DNA of 64,000 nucleotides, taken from positions 1,141,780-1,205,779 of the forward strand of contig NW_020170383.1 of the NCBI RefSeq assembly GCF_000524195.1. Reading direction: 5' to 3'. The notes under the pieces were generated by a model that had not been told where the DNA came from, did not search any database, and saw nothing but the letters and a program-made list of their open reading frames with translations. Shown here piece after piece: positions 9,691 to 23,721 of this stretch. A program made the position numbers and the translations under genes. The DNA is from Echinococcus granulosus (Eukaryota > Platyhelminthes > Cestoda > Cyclophyllidea > Taeniidae). The stretch's first letter is position 1. Every line of letters starts with the position of its first letter.

Positions 9691-12600
9691 TTCAGGGAGT
9701 CTCGGGACGCTACATCTTTATTTGGAATAAACTTATCCATCTAATGCCAAAATTATAAAGTTAACCACCTGAAAGCCTTAGTATTACCAACCTCTATTTG
9801 CTTATACATTGGAAAATATTTTCTCTTTGCATTTCAACCATTTTATGGTCCTTCTCTTGATACCCTCATCGGGTTTCGAGAGTAACAGCTATCTATCACT
9901 AATCATAATATATACAATTATGTCAGGTGACATCTTAAAGGTCAAGAGACACGATATAGCTAATTAAGACTGTCAATTGATGTTTTGATGTTTTTCCTTT
10001 ACATTGTGGCCCTCATGTCATCTGCCTTCTGGGATGGGTGCAGTTCAATAAGGTCGCAATCCAAAACACTGTACAGTCCTTTGTGGAAAACTTCGCTTCT
10101 GTACTCAAAGAACATCCAACAATGTATGGTTTTTCGGTGGCAAAATTCCAATCATTTGCTCCGGCACACTGTTTTACAAATTTTTAGCTTCATCAAATCA
10201 TTAAGGAAATATTTAATTTCGATCTCCGTAGCAACATGTGTTCTTATTTATCGAAGAGAGAAGAATTTAAACTCATCCGATCGTCGTGCAGCCATACTTT
10301 GGTTTGTATATTTACCTAGAAGTGACCCACCCTATTTGCCCGCTATTTGCATGACATAACCCTTTCAACAACAAGTTCTACAGGCTGTCAAAAGAGGATT
10401 GGAATCCTCTATGTTAGAGGTGTACTTTTTAGTAAAAAAATTAAGGCATCTAAGGTTAAGCAGACCAGGTCGCTTTGGTGAGTGATACCTCTCCGAAATT
10501 TTTCCCTGGAAATTGAAAATGTGTAAGAAGATTCTCGGATAAGTGAATAGTAACACAAGAAATTAGTAAGCTTATTGCTGAAACTACAGAACAAGTCGTT
10601 AAACCAAGAACTAAACAACCCATCAATTCTAATGTCGCCTAATACCAAGCCTTTCATTATTCATTCAGTCAAATGCGGCCGACCATTTATTCACACTCTG
10701 ATAAGAAAAGTTTAAATAGGGGCGTGTCAGTATGTTTGGGCGTTACGAATCCCACTTTGGCAAGACAAAGTGCCCTTCACCTCATTGCGCCTTAACGCGG
10801 GTAGGTCGAGTAACCTCGGAGCTGTGACTCTGAGGCCTTGGGGAATTAATGCAAGACCTGAGTAGACAAAGGTCATTGCACACGGTTATTATTTTCTGAC
10901 ACTGCTATTACCTCATTGATGTCCCGACGTTTGCGTACCCGTGTCCTTTTTCCAATTCAGCATTTAGAATACTGCCTTTCACAAAAATGCTAGTGATAGT
11001 CGTGGTTTTCTGTACAGCTGAAATGTGGAGCCTTTTTTAGGAAATGTGCGACTGTTTAATTCAAAGTAAAATCGGAATACCGAAATCATCTAATAATGGT
11101 ACCAAGAATGCTTCCTATAATTCTATTTTTATTCTTATTAAGATTAGTATTGTGATGGACGTTAATAATACTTAATTTCCCCATTCATTATGACTAGCTT
11201 TTGTGCCTAACAATTATGTAAGTCAGTTCAGTCAAATACGTTTTGGACTGTTCGCCATACTGAGCTCAGATGTACCATTGCTATCCCAACAGCCTATTCA
11301 ACTAGCCATCATAAGTATGCGTCTGTTTCTCCTGCAATTTTCCCAGGAGTTTCTGTTTTATTTTTTTCTCAGGCACGTTTGTGACATGCAAGGGGTAAAC
11401 GGAGAGACTTAAAAACGACATTGAAGAGAAGATTCAACTTAGGCTTGCTCCTAATGTAAAAGAAGGGAAGTTGAGTGTGTGAAAGTTCAAAATGCTAAAG
11501 TGTCCGCTAAAGTTAAAATGGAGTATCAGTTTCACTCTATTAGAATTGTACACGGCGTAAAGTGTACAAGCTAACATGTTTCTATGTTCTGCTATAAAAT
11601 AGAGCCATGCTTTTGGTTTTTTGGTCAAGACGAAATTAAGACTTTTGATGAAGGTCCCTCGAGGCGTTATACATCACATGCTTGTAGAACAGGAGGAAAT
11701 AACATTAAAATTCGGTGGTGAAAAGTAAGGGCTTTTGCGCCAGCAGACGGTCATCCAGGGTAGTTATGTTACCATAAAAAGAAGGGTTTTTGTTTTTACT
11801 TAGCAACTTAGTGACAATTCTGTAATAATTAGTTAGCTATGGTAACGAATTTGTCAGTTGGCTGCAAATTGGTCGCAGTAACGCTTCGGCTCAAGGCAGT
11901 TCAAATACTCGCAAAATTTGGCATAGCATGGTACCTTTTCAGAATCGCATAACTTTTTTAAAAAAAAGTGTAACAAATACCCTGATCAAATTAATGTTTG
12001 AATATGTAATGCCCTCTCCGTCCTTCTCAAAACGCGGATGGTATGGCTGGATCGCTTGCACTAATGTGGAGGCTCCGCAGACCAAACGGATTTACTCGTG
12101 CTTACTCGTAGCCAAACGAACCATGGCACGGTATGGGATGCCAGTTGGGGATTTGTAGCTTTAAAATGCATTTAGAAAACTCCCATTTGTACCGATATAT
12201 TTAAGAATTGCTGTAAAATGGCATTTTAGCATTACACTTAAAAAATCACCAATTCGCATCTTTCTCCGAAACATGGTTAAATGGCAGAAGCAGCCATCAA
12301 GTGCCATTGTGTCCATTAAGCAAGGAAATGTAAGGATGAAAAGTTTTTTTCTAAGAGTAAACTTATGCACAGATACGTAAGGCGGCTGAGTTTGTGATGT
12401 AAGGCTGATCGCAGAAGGTCTAAACAAGCATTCGCATCCAGTAAAATAAAGTCAGCAGCCGCCCTAACCAAACATGCCCCATTTTAAAATGGACCACTAG
12501 AAATGGTATTTCAGATATTCCTACTGAAACTGAATGACATCTTGTTCTGACTATCAAAAACCCACATTTTTAACTCCACACAACGACTAATTTTATCTTA

Positions 12601-15600
12601 AAACCGTAGCATTAGAAAATATAATTAGAAAATCGCTGGATAGGAAATAGTAGACGCCTAACATAGAATGTGTAAACATTCGCATATTCGGACTTGAATT
12701 TACGGTTTTACGAAAGCTCACTAGTGGAATGAATAAAATTATAAATAAAGACTACAAAAAAGCTTGAAAATGAAAGGAAGTATCATTTCAGTTCCTTTTT
12801 CACATAATAACACTTTTTAAAAGGAACTATCATTTGCAATACTTGCCTCTAATCGCAACACTTCTTTAAAGCATGGCAATGAGATTAAGCTTTCTATTCT
12901 TTTCTCCTAAACCTCGTGGCATGAATTTGGGTAAGCTGCCAAATGAACAGTTAGTTCTCAGGGGTCCCCTTTTTCTCCACAAGATCTTGATTCTGAAAGC
13001 TGGTGATTCGCCCACATTCACTAAGCCCATTCATCGGACCATCAAGGAGAGGTAATCTTTTCAATTTTGAGGCCAAATAAATCATTTGCCACTTTACGTC
13101 AGCTTACATGGTGGGAGCATTTTGCCCCTCTCACAGTGTTTGATTGACTGGTTTCTGTAGCAGTGTGGGAGTGAGTGAATGACTGACTGATGCAGAAGAA
13201 TGCTGATGACTGATGAATATGAGGATTCATTATTTACTAACGCAGACAAATTCGCACATCCACCAAAATGCAAACACTGGCAAAGATTTACATTTTGTTT
13301 AATTTTGAGACTTTTTGAAAATGGCTTGATGCTTCCTTTATTTTCTTTACATTGTCATATTTCTAGTGTGAAGACTAGTCTATTTGACCGATCTGCGGAT
13401 GGTATTTAAAGTCCCAATTTTCCACTCAAATTGTAGAAAATTGTCTAGCTGCTCCCCTCTGCTACCGGATACCTCAACCTCGGGTAAAATGCTTGCTCCC
13501 GACTTTCTAAACATGAGCATCCCAGAGTAATCACACATGACATTTTGAGGTAATTAGGGCAACTGTTCGACGAATCCATGCCATTTCAATTTATGTCACA
13601 GTCATGTGACAAAATAATCTCTAATTTAATTGAAACATTGATGCGGATAAAGCAGATAATAAATAACACTTCTATGCCGATTTAGATACTAAAACTCGTT
13701 TTCTGAATTTTAAGACTATTATAGCATTTCCTGTTTATATTGCAAAAAACGATTAAGGAAAAATTAAGGGATAAGTGATTGAGTAAATTGCGATCAGGAC
13801 GAAGTATTTGAATACAAAGCAACTGTTGAGAATCTGTTCATGGTCTGCATTAGCTGCAATAAATGGTCTAACGTAGGACCATAATCAGTCATCAAAAAGG
13901 ACTATTTATGAGTCGTGATTTTCGAAAGTTGGAAGTATTTTTAGGTTGACCGACTCTGTGACATCCAAATTTGGTCCTAATCGTCGTTACTTAGCAATCG
14001 AATTCTTTGGTCATTCCAAAAGTTTGAACAGGTACTGCAGTGTCACTTGTGAGCTGATTTCTAACAAACTTAAGTCGTTGAAAACCTTACTGGAAGCTTT
14101 TAAAATTAATGCAGTGTCCTTGTTAAATTATTTCTCGCTCCTTAAGAGGAATTTGAGTTTTTTATAAAAGCATTTCTCTTCGTTTACGAAAGACAAATGA
14201 CATACGTTTGCAAGGAATGTTTATCATCTTTTGGAATACCCCATTAATAAACTAAATCACAGAAGAATTCATTGGAGGATGAAGTCTAATGTAAGGAGTA
14301 AATACAGACCATAGTTTGTAAACGAAATTATTAGAAAATCAGTTTCTTCATTGCAGATACCGATATGCTGCAACTTCGGCTTGTGGACTGGTTAATTGCT
14401 TGGCTTGATTATTCCATGCCCCTCCCACAAATGCTGTGATTGCTTTTCATTGTAAAAAGTAACATTATGCTAATTTTACTGTGGCATGTATTGTAGCGAC
14501 CCGCATAGCAAAGCAAAACTTGCAAGTAACTCACCATTTACTAAGAGCACTTCTAAACATTAAGCAACATCACAGTGCGAAAAACGATCGCTATTACATT
14601 ATCACGTATAGCAGGAAAGTATGGGAAAATCAACTGATAAACATGGCATCCGCTGCGGAAACATCTTGGATTACGCCAAGCTTGCGAAGCGTAGAAGTGG
14701 TAGCAATCAGAGCCCTCAGGTGAGTTTTGAAGGCATAAGCTATTACTTGCCCTAGGATAGCAAGACAAGTAGATTCAATTGGGAATTGTAAATTATTTTA
14801 GCAACATAATTGGTTTGCTTGATTCACATTCAAGTGTTATTTAGTCAAGACTAAAAATCACATTTCGCTTTTCAACTTTATACCTTCTTGATGTTTACGT
14901 TTTCGCGAAATGCGAGTACATGAATCATGATTTAGCGGGTCGGAAATGCAATAAAAAAGACGAAAAGTTCTTAAATAGTGTATTTTGTTTTTTTTTCCCA
15001 TATTTCATCCTTTCTTGGAACGCCAAATGTAGCAGTTCACTCCAATTTTTTCATAAACGAAAGAAGCCAATTAAGCTCCGGCGCATTACAGCAGTCTTGA
15101 TATTTTTTCCAGAAAAAAGGATTTGGTCGCCTCCCTGTCTGACTTTCTTACAATCCACCTATAATTTACCGATGTTCTGCTGACTCCAACTAAGCGTGGT
15201 AGAGTGGGGAGGTGAGGGACAGTGATGGCAACAGTGGTGCAACAGAAACAGTTCGGTCGAGAGTTAGAAAAGGCTGCAGACACCACTGGTTCTCCTGCTC
15301 AAGCAACAGCCAGCCAACCGCACAGAGGCAGGAGATCTGCCCTTCCCTACCAGTTTTGCCGGACGAGCTGCGCACCCGGACGCCCGTGCCTGCCTCTGAC
15401 TCACCCTATTAATCGTGGGCGTTCAAAGGGGAGCAGTTCAGGGGACTGTGCAAGTGCCCAAGTGGGCCATTACTTCGTGACCGTGACTCACTTAGACATA
15501 AAAGTTACTTTCAAATCAGCACAGACCTTATCCCACCTCGACCTCTGCACAATGGCAGCTGCCGTATATTCATGACAGGGTGAGTTTGGGTATGGTTTTG

Positions 15601-18133
15601 GCGAACTTTGGGTAAAAAAAACACTCGGAAAGTTATCAACCATCACATGTAGTTTTAACCGGCTCACATGGGAGCGCAGCTGACATAAACTTTTTAGCTA
15701 CTTCGTAATAGCATATTGGATTAATGGTTTTAAAGAGCTAAAACTGGGAGAGAAGTTTTACCGTGCCGGCAACCAAACTAAAGCGGTGACTAGGAAATGC
15801 AGAATAAAATTTGAAATGCAAAAAGGTTTTTCAATGCCGCTATCAACAAATAACGGTTTTCGTGGTATAATGCGTTTAACAGTTCCCAAAAGGGGTCAGT
15901 TTAGTAATGAGAATATCTTATTGTATTATTGCTGGTTTTTTACATAGTATCATTATCGATAAAATAAAACAGATCCTTGATAGGTTAGGTAACCAACTTT
16001 TTAAGCCTTTTGATCGGATTAGTATTTGCAGCGAAAGGAAAAACATGATTAGCTGTAGCCGTCGAAAAAAAATACCTGTCTCACAGATTAGTATAGCCTG
16101 AAAGTTGTCATGGCTTCACTTTCTAGTTAAGGTCTCCATGCATGTAGAAAATGCCCTTATAATTTTTTTTTATTCCCCGGACCATTGTTGTCAATGCACT
16201 TGAAGTTGTTTCAAAAGCCCATATTTGTTTCAAAATACATCTTTTTTTTGTTATTGACTGTTATAAGGTGCTTTTTGTGTTATGCCATCCACTTTGTCCT
16301 CAAAGCAAAACAATTAATGATTTCTTTAGAAATTTGACCAAATCAATGCCACTACCGGTACCTTATAACAAATTGTCCTTAACAGGCAGCTTTCGACACT
16401 ATGTGCATAAATCAAGCTATGGTTGTCGGGGTCCCACGGTGCAGGTGTCGGATACCTTTTGCATTTTTCTCTAAATGGAATGCATGGAACTGCATTTACA
16501 GAAAGCAATGAATTTGCCTTTAGTTGTAATACCAGTAAACCCTGCCTCTCCAATGGCATGAAAACCGAAGAATGAATGGAATTTTACGCAAGCAAATTAA
16601 GTGATTCCATAGGCAGTCTTTAATGCGCCCTATTCCCAATTTCAAAAGGACTTTACAGGCGTTCTTTTGCTGTTCCCAATCAAATTTCTAGTCCATGTTT
16701 TTTGTCAGACGATGTTCCTGAGATTCGTTTATAAGAGAAATTGCAGTTGTAGCTAATCCTATAAGATTAGAAGCTACGATTTCGTAACACTGAATGTTAC
16801 ACCAATATTCAGGGAAATTCAGCACTTTGACAGGCGACCATTAATCATTTGAGTTGTTTTTGCCACTTTATTATTCATTTCTTTTATGATTACATCGAAA
16901 TCAAGCGATCTGCTTTTAATAAATCTGTCCTGTTTATTTACAAATCTACTTATAGTTTTAACTACTCAATTTACTACTGAAGTAGTAAAGTCTTTTGTGT
17001 TGGCACCACCGATAGCCTGATTTTAGCCGGGTTGATCTAGAGATAAGGTGGTGGGAAAAAAGATGACCTTAACATTGATAATGTGAGTACATGAGGTGTA
17101 AGGCGTGTGAGTACAAGGGTGCTGGCTGGTCTACCGGAAGTCACCGCAGTTCTATCATTTTGAATGACCTTTGCCTTACCATGGCCATACGTACTAGTAG
17201 AATGTCTCCGAGTCATATTGACCAAAGAGGCAAACTCAACACGATCGCAAATAGAGAGATGTTGTCAAATGTCCAAAAATTAAAATTCTGATCAAAAATT
17301 CCTTGAGTGTTGAGGGAGAAAAGTTTTTCTGTGAATATGGATATCTCCAGCGTCATCAGGCCATAATAAATCAATGAATGAATAGGTGTGAATGTTTTTT
17401 CTTATCACAAGCAAACTCATGACTTCACTATTGGCTTGTGTTAGAAATGAATTCATGTGTAAACTTCTTCCTTATTCGCTTTAGACGAATCCTTAGCAGT
17501 CACGATCCACAGCAAGATTTGGTAATGTGATAGGGTTCAAGAACAGCAAGTAGGTAGGGCGTAGCGGTTACTTTTGAATAAACACGAGTCGAATATTTGG
17601 TACTTGGACCAGCACTTGGCCTACGATTCAAAATACCACTTTTGATTTGGATTCTAATTTTCCCTTCAAATTATGACCAGAATTTTACTTGATGTACACT
17701 GAGTGCGCTATGCTAAAAATGACAATTTCATAATTCACATTTATTTCACACAGAGAGAATAGTGTTTGTAAATATCTTGCTATTTATTTGGCAATACTAA
17801 AAGCTAAAATCACACACTAGGTAGGATTCAAAAAATTTTAACGAAGTTTTGGAGACACAAAGAGATAGTTTTTCATCCAAAATATTGTTAACGCCCAATG
17901 CAAACGGTAAATGCTGATTTGAACACCTTTTCATCTCGATGTGGTTAGTAATCTCCATCATTCATTGCTAAAATCGTTTTCAGCAAAAGTAATCATAAAG
18001 CGCTGCAATATTCTATGATCTAGTAAACTGTAGCAAAGTTGCTATTTTTTTCAACATTGCTTCATGTAAACTGCTGCCGTAAAAGGATTGGAATCGAAAA
18101 AATAATAAATGAGCCCTGACTCATCCAAAAGTT
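9691..18133. other. Gene-poor interval, first part
   Basis: No open frame has recognisable similarity. The longest (plus 9985-10359, 124 codons) has no domain and a composition typical of translated non-coding DNA. A GC-richer block lies at about 15180-15580, with a frame of 117 codons and no recognised motif. No tRNA, snRNA or rRNA signature was found by eye. Confidence 0.5.
12782..12835. repeat. Short inverted repeat inside a 7-bp direct repeat
   Basis: ATCATTT occurs at 12782-12788 and again at 12829-12835. Between them are the arms AGTTCCTTTT (12790-12799) and AAAAGGAACT (12819-12828), a perfect 10-bp inverted repeat with a 19-nt loop. The arrangement imitates a tiny transposon relic with target-site duplication. 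It is far shorter than known MITEs and could be chance. Confidence 0.6.
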
Positions 18134-18233
18134 NNNNNNNNNNNNNNNNNNNNNNNNNNNNNNNNNNNNNNNNNNNNNNNNNNNNNNNNNNNNNNNNNNN
18201 NNNNNNNNNNNNNNNNNNNNNNNNNNNNNNNNN
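18134..18233. other. Assembly gap, 100 Ns
   Basis: Exactly 100 Ns, the usual placeholder for a gap of unknown length. The left flank ends in GTT and the right flank begins with GTT, followed by a G-rich tract. Confidence 0.99.
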
Positions 18234-18236
18234 GTT

Positions 18237-18253
18237 GGGGTGGGGGGGGGTGG
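18237..18253 (+). repeat. G-rich tract beside the gap
   Basis: Sixteen of these seventeen-odd bases are G, arranged as G4-T-G9-T-G2. It could form a G-quadruplex. It is also a plausible cause of the assembly break immediately to its left. Confidence 0.8.
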
Positions 18254-21200
18254 TTGTCAAAAGTATTGTAGAGACCGCCTATTGCCCCTGTCAAACGCTA
18301 TTTCTCTTGCTATTTAGACAGCCGAGGGCTTTTGTCCCTTCTACACCAATACACAAGCGTCTAAGACAATGAAGGTGAACAAAAAGTGAGAAAATTAGTT
18401 CAGTTCCACTGAAAACATAGCATGCTCTCTTACAAACACCACCACGATGATGAAGACTTATTGGCCGGATGGAATTGCATTACATGTAAAAAACTCCATA
18501 TCATTCGTAACGTTTGGCAACCCAGTTGGGGTGTCACTTTTGACATTTTTAATAGGTTAATTTGGGCTTGCTTGAGGCCTCCTCATATACCGTGGTTTCA
18601 CATCGTAACATGCAGGTGAGAGATGTTTTGCGCTCTCACCAGTGAAAACAGTAAAGTCTACCCATTAGAGAAAATACCGAAAGAGAAGGTATTTCCCACT
18701 TACAATAAAGAGGCGGAAACAAGATAGGTGTTGGTAATAGGAGAAAAAGTGGGTGTATCATCTTAAGGAGCTGCCATTAGCTTTGATCTTCATTTGCAAA
18801 TGTAATTTGGTATATTCACTAGTGGTAAAGCGGTGAAGAAAAGATGCATGGCAGTTTCGCCCAGCCTTAGCTGCGAAATCGAATAGAGTTATTAGCCATT
18901 AGAGATTGCTCTGGGCCCATTTTATTCAAATTGGCTTCTGGTTAGATTCCAGCTTTTACCATCAATGGTAAAATTTGTGTCCACGTTAAAATATGAATTG
19001 AACTTTTCACTGGGTAGTAGTTACTTCCAAAGAATGTTATAATGTATAAAACGTGAATCAAACTATAAGCCTGAAGAATTTCCTGAGCATGTCCTGGCTC
19101 CTCATTTTGCAAGAGGTCGGGTGTCCGGGCCAGTGCATAATTTGCACTTCTAATCTGTCAAAGACATGATTAATAACCCTACACGCGAGATAACGATTAA
19201 AAAGAGTAAATGAAAAGTCCTCCACCTAAAGACAAATTGCTTCTCTGCATGTGCGCGAAGTATGCAAAAAGTACTAAAAATTAAGCCGAAAAATTTCGTG
19301 CTAAGGACTAATTTAAAAGCATCTCCAGCGTCAAGTTATTTCGCTTTCGACACGACTGGTGCTTATTTTAAGATTGAATCTATCTTCAGCAATTCGGTCT
19401 GCTAGCTTCATTGATCTTGTGTACTAAATATAATTTTTTACCGTTCTACATCCTTCTATCTCTCCGATGATCAACTATAGCTTCTGTTGCAGTCAAAGGT
19501 AAATGAATTTAACTGCGCAATTTGTTCGCAGAACACGGCTGAAGGAAATGGCTTTTACCCGTAACGAGATCGAGAAGTGTACTTCAGAGCCAATTCCCCT
19601 CTCAAGTGACGGTCATACATCTATAATTTTATCAGGCACGTCATTCTGAAATACATCCAAATAGCCGAGGAGCCTCAGTACTCCTATCCTGACGCACCAT
19701 AGCTCATTAGCATACCACTTCCCTCGATTTAACAAAAAACGGGTACTTGATACAAAATCCCTAATATTAACTGATTTTTAAACCGATTTACGACTAAAGT
19801 AAACAATGATTCACAAAGGAATGATAAGTTGACATTTACCAAAAAACCAAATACATAGTTTCAGCATCTTTACGATAATCTGCTAGTTCCAAAAAAAATT
19901 TGTGACGAATAAGTATAGTTGATTTACGTCGGCATTACAAATCATTCAACGAATCGGAAGTGTGTGATATACCAGTTGGAAGAATTTGAGATCAAACGGT
20001 CAGAATGTACTTCACTTTGCCCTACAGCGAATGCAGTTTACAATGTGGTCTTGTCATTTAAATAGCCTCAACATACACAGGCCATATGCCGTTAATAATG
20101 CTCAGAGATGATGGCTCTCAGCCCTTGACAAAAATGTAACAGTCCCATGCCACGGTCCCATTTACGGCGATTTACATTCACTGTCTTGATTCATTAAGCT
20201 AATTTCATCAAGGTTACTCACTATTCTTACCCCTTGCTTCTACCAGGAGTCCAGTAATTATGCTTTTTAAAAGGTAATTTAATGCCATAGATACGATCAG
20301 ATAGTTGCATACATAAACAAGGCTAGTCCCCAAGATAAATAACTTGCGCAAAATATGATTAATGAAAAAGGAAACTCAGTTTAGTCATCTGCTAAATGCA
20401 GTAAGCTTCATAACAAACACAAAATCATTCACAAAATAAAGAGCTGTCAAAAGCTCTTATTCGTATTCTGCCTCTGTGGCTTGACATGATAGAGCTGCCA
20501 ATATTCCTTTGAGGTGGTATCGCACACTAGGTTCCCAAATTTTCCTCAATTCATTAAAGCAACTACCGGAATTCCACGATTATTGTCTCAAGTTCTTTTT
20601 CAAATCACACGCCTAAATAAATGCCGCGCTTAATGATTCGCACTAAGGGCAGAGGAAACAAGCAGAACCGGTCTGTAGCAACCAGTTTAATTCAAACGCG
20701 AGATTCTTTTCTGCACAAGAATTAATGATTTGTCACCATCCCTTTAAGAAGTATGAATTCAGATTAAGCAAGATAAAAAAAGTGCTTGTAGTATGACCTA
20801 CATCAGTATTGTGTGTCCTTTCAGTCAATCACCCTTTAAAGTAATGGACCACTTAGGTGAGACTTTGAATTCCAAGCAGGGCTTCTTAAGTGCGCACTTT
20901 ATCTGGACCACTTCTTCACAAAAAAGACCCAACAGTACTTGGCTTTTGTCCAGATGAAAGTGCGCAAGTGATTCGCTCAAGTTGCGAAGACTTAAGATTT
21001 GTCCAAATAACACCATTCGTCCTTTGATCCACGCCTAAAAAAACCTATTTACTTACTCAAAAAATTTGTGGAACGTCTCCACGACGGTTGAGTTACTCAT
21101 TTCGTTAAAGCTAAAATAGGTGGACCACCCAATTTGCCTCAAGTTAAGCATCCTCACTTATTAAGTTTGAAGGCTTTTTTAACTTAGTAACCTCTTGTCA

Positions 21201-23391
21201 ATACCACATTACTCACCTCCTCCAATTTTTTCAGCAAACCACATAGTAAAAAACATATCTTGATGCACAATATTTTTGTGTGGTATTTCCTCATTGCTGT
21301 GGTAGAGGTTGGGATCTTTTGTGCACATTGGATTATACACTGCTGTCTATTACATGTGACAATACAGACAGCCGTCGTGGGGCCTCGTGACATCTAAATC
21401 TGCATGTTTTCAATTTTTAGCTTTTTATAATTACCATTACATATCGTGGAGGCATTTAATAATTTATTGGTGTTTATTTATCTCAAAGATGTGAAATTTG
21501 AAATTATTTGTGATTCAATTGACTCCTAATTTACTAGTTTTGTTAACCTCAGGATCTGCATTTTGCGGTTACTAGTCAACTACTTAAGTTAGGACTTATA
21601 ACTTCTTGTCTATTTGAATGTGAAAAGCAGTGCAATACTTAATCCCCTCATTTTTCTATGTCTTCACAATGGTCATTGCTATTAACAGATCCACCAAAAA
21701 ACAAGACGTTTTGATTTGAAGTCATGGGCTCAATTGAGTGATCCCCTTAAAAAATTTGAAATGCACTGATGTGTCAGCCGATGCCACGAGGAGCAGTGGA
21801 AATCGGGAAAATCTAAGCTACCAATGTCAAAAATAGGTTAGATACGCAAGAGAAAAGTCTCTGCTTCTGTCGGATGATAGATTAAAAAGGGAAAACTCTC
21901 CTCCCCAAATTTTGCGAGATAATTGAATATGTTGGGTATGTTGGCACCTTTGCAGGTTTGCATGTATCTCCACACTTATTCATTACCTAGGCTTACCCAG
22001 TTTAAAAGGCACGCAGCCCACATAAAATATACTGTTTCAGTTTGCAACTAAGAGTTTAAATATGAGGAAAATTTTAACCTGATTCAAGATTTTTTACAGG
22101 CTAAAGGAATTAATCGCATGGTCGAATTGTCACAAATGCAACAGTAATGCTGGGTGTAGATAAAATAATGAGAAACATGGGAGATTTATTTCTGGCGACT
22201 CTCTTATTCCTTCATCAGATGAATGGCAAAAGTTAGAAGTTATTTAAAACGATGGCTGTCAGTAAATATTTTGCTTTTGAACGCATTTTGACGGGAGAAA
22301 TCAAGCAAAATATTCTTTTCTCTACTACACTTTGTTCATGCTCATGTGTATTTCAGTAGTTGTTACTATACAGGCAAGCCTTCCCTTATGCGTCTTCTTT
22401 ATGGATAATCATAACTTACGTTGATATCATCAGGACTACTTCAATACAACACGAAGCGCGGGGTGCAGTTTTGAACTGTTCAATTAAAAAGTGCAGATTC
22501 TTAAATTACCAATCAAGAGACAAGAAATTCAAGAGTCATTATGATTGAAGTAATGGGCAATATTTGTGTAATTATTTAAGGAATAAACTCCATACCCTGT
22601 GATCTTTAACAAAACGCTAACCAACATCCATCAGGTCTCCTTGAGGGAGTGGCCTGGAATAAAACAAGGAGTAGCACACGTAAGATCAAGGACGATGGCA
22701 ACAGAATTCCAACAATCCAACAGGCTGTGTTGAATGCCTCATGAGAACCGTATCCATAAGCGTACACTTGTATACATCACTTAAAAGTGATATTGACCCG
22801 TATCATATATGTGAAAAAGACCCAAACATATACTTCCACCACTGCTGACAGAATCATTAATCATTCAGCATCGCTTTTGCCTTGGGATGCATTGCTGTAC
22901 ACCAGATGCACTCTTCCTATTCCTATGGCATGGAAACAGCCTAAATCAAGCCACCTCAGTCACTATAACCTGAAGAGGATAAATTGTATTAAACCAATTA
23001 GCTTACCAATAAATGTTGCCATAACACTGACAAGTATAATTCGAATGCAAATTCAATTTAATTTCATTGAAGTTCTTGTGCAATCAAATTTGCTCGCACC
23101 TTGACGATGATTGACTTTAGCGACCCAAATGGGCCTTTATGGCATCACCAGGGAACGCAAATACAGATTTCCAGGTCCTTGTTGGCTTAATCTACAAATG
23201 AATAGGTTGGTCTAACACTCGATGAACAAGAAACCCAACCATTGTCAAATACAATGTGATATCCAGCACCTCCAAGAGTATATTTTAAAAACTTCGATAC
23301 AGTATACCATAAAGACGAGGCAACTTTTTGTGCATTTGCTTATATAGCGAAAACAGCAAATCATTAGGAATAAATATGAACCAATTTTTAC
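18254..23391. other. Gene-poor interval, second part
   Basis: AT-rich sequence with only short open frames lacking recognisable motifs. I see no repeats or RNA genes that can be supported by eye. Confidence 0.45.
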
Positions 23392-23678
23392 CCGTCCTTG
23401 TATGGCAATTATTTCGCGAGGGAGTGGTATATACGAGTGACTAAGATCTGATAGACTCTCTCGTGCTAGTAGTTTTAAAGCATTGGCATCTAAGTAGAGA
23501 TCGACCCTCATTAGTTTATCCATTAGGAAAAGTTGCGAAAAAGCCTGAATGCAATCAGGAGGAATTGGGTGAAAAGCGCTCCTTTTGTTCCAATGTTTAC
23601 GTTTAACCTTGCCCTTAAACAAAACTTCATCATCTTGGCGAATCCCCAAATACTTGAAATTGTGATCAGTCAATGCAA
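23392..23678 (-). CDS. Possible internal exon of an unidentified gene
   Basis: A minus-strand segment of 287 nt lies inside a 158-codon open frame. It is bounded by a good acceptor (pyrimidine tract ending TTGCCAG, 23683-23679) and a GTAAAA donor at 23391. The translation looks protein-like (for example DCIQAFSQLFLMDKLMRVDL and ARESLSDLSHSYIPLPREII) but matches no family I know. A frame of this length is only marginally unlikely by chance in 64 kb of AT-rich DNA, and I found no partner exons nearby. Treat it as a weak candidate. Confidence 0.2.
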
Positions 23679-23721
23679 CTGGCAACGAAAGTAAAAGTTT
23701 TAAATAGGTAAGATGGCGCAA

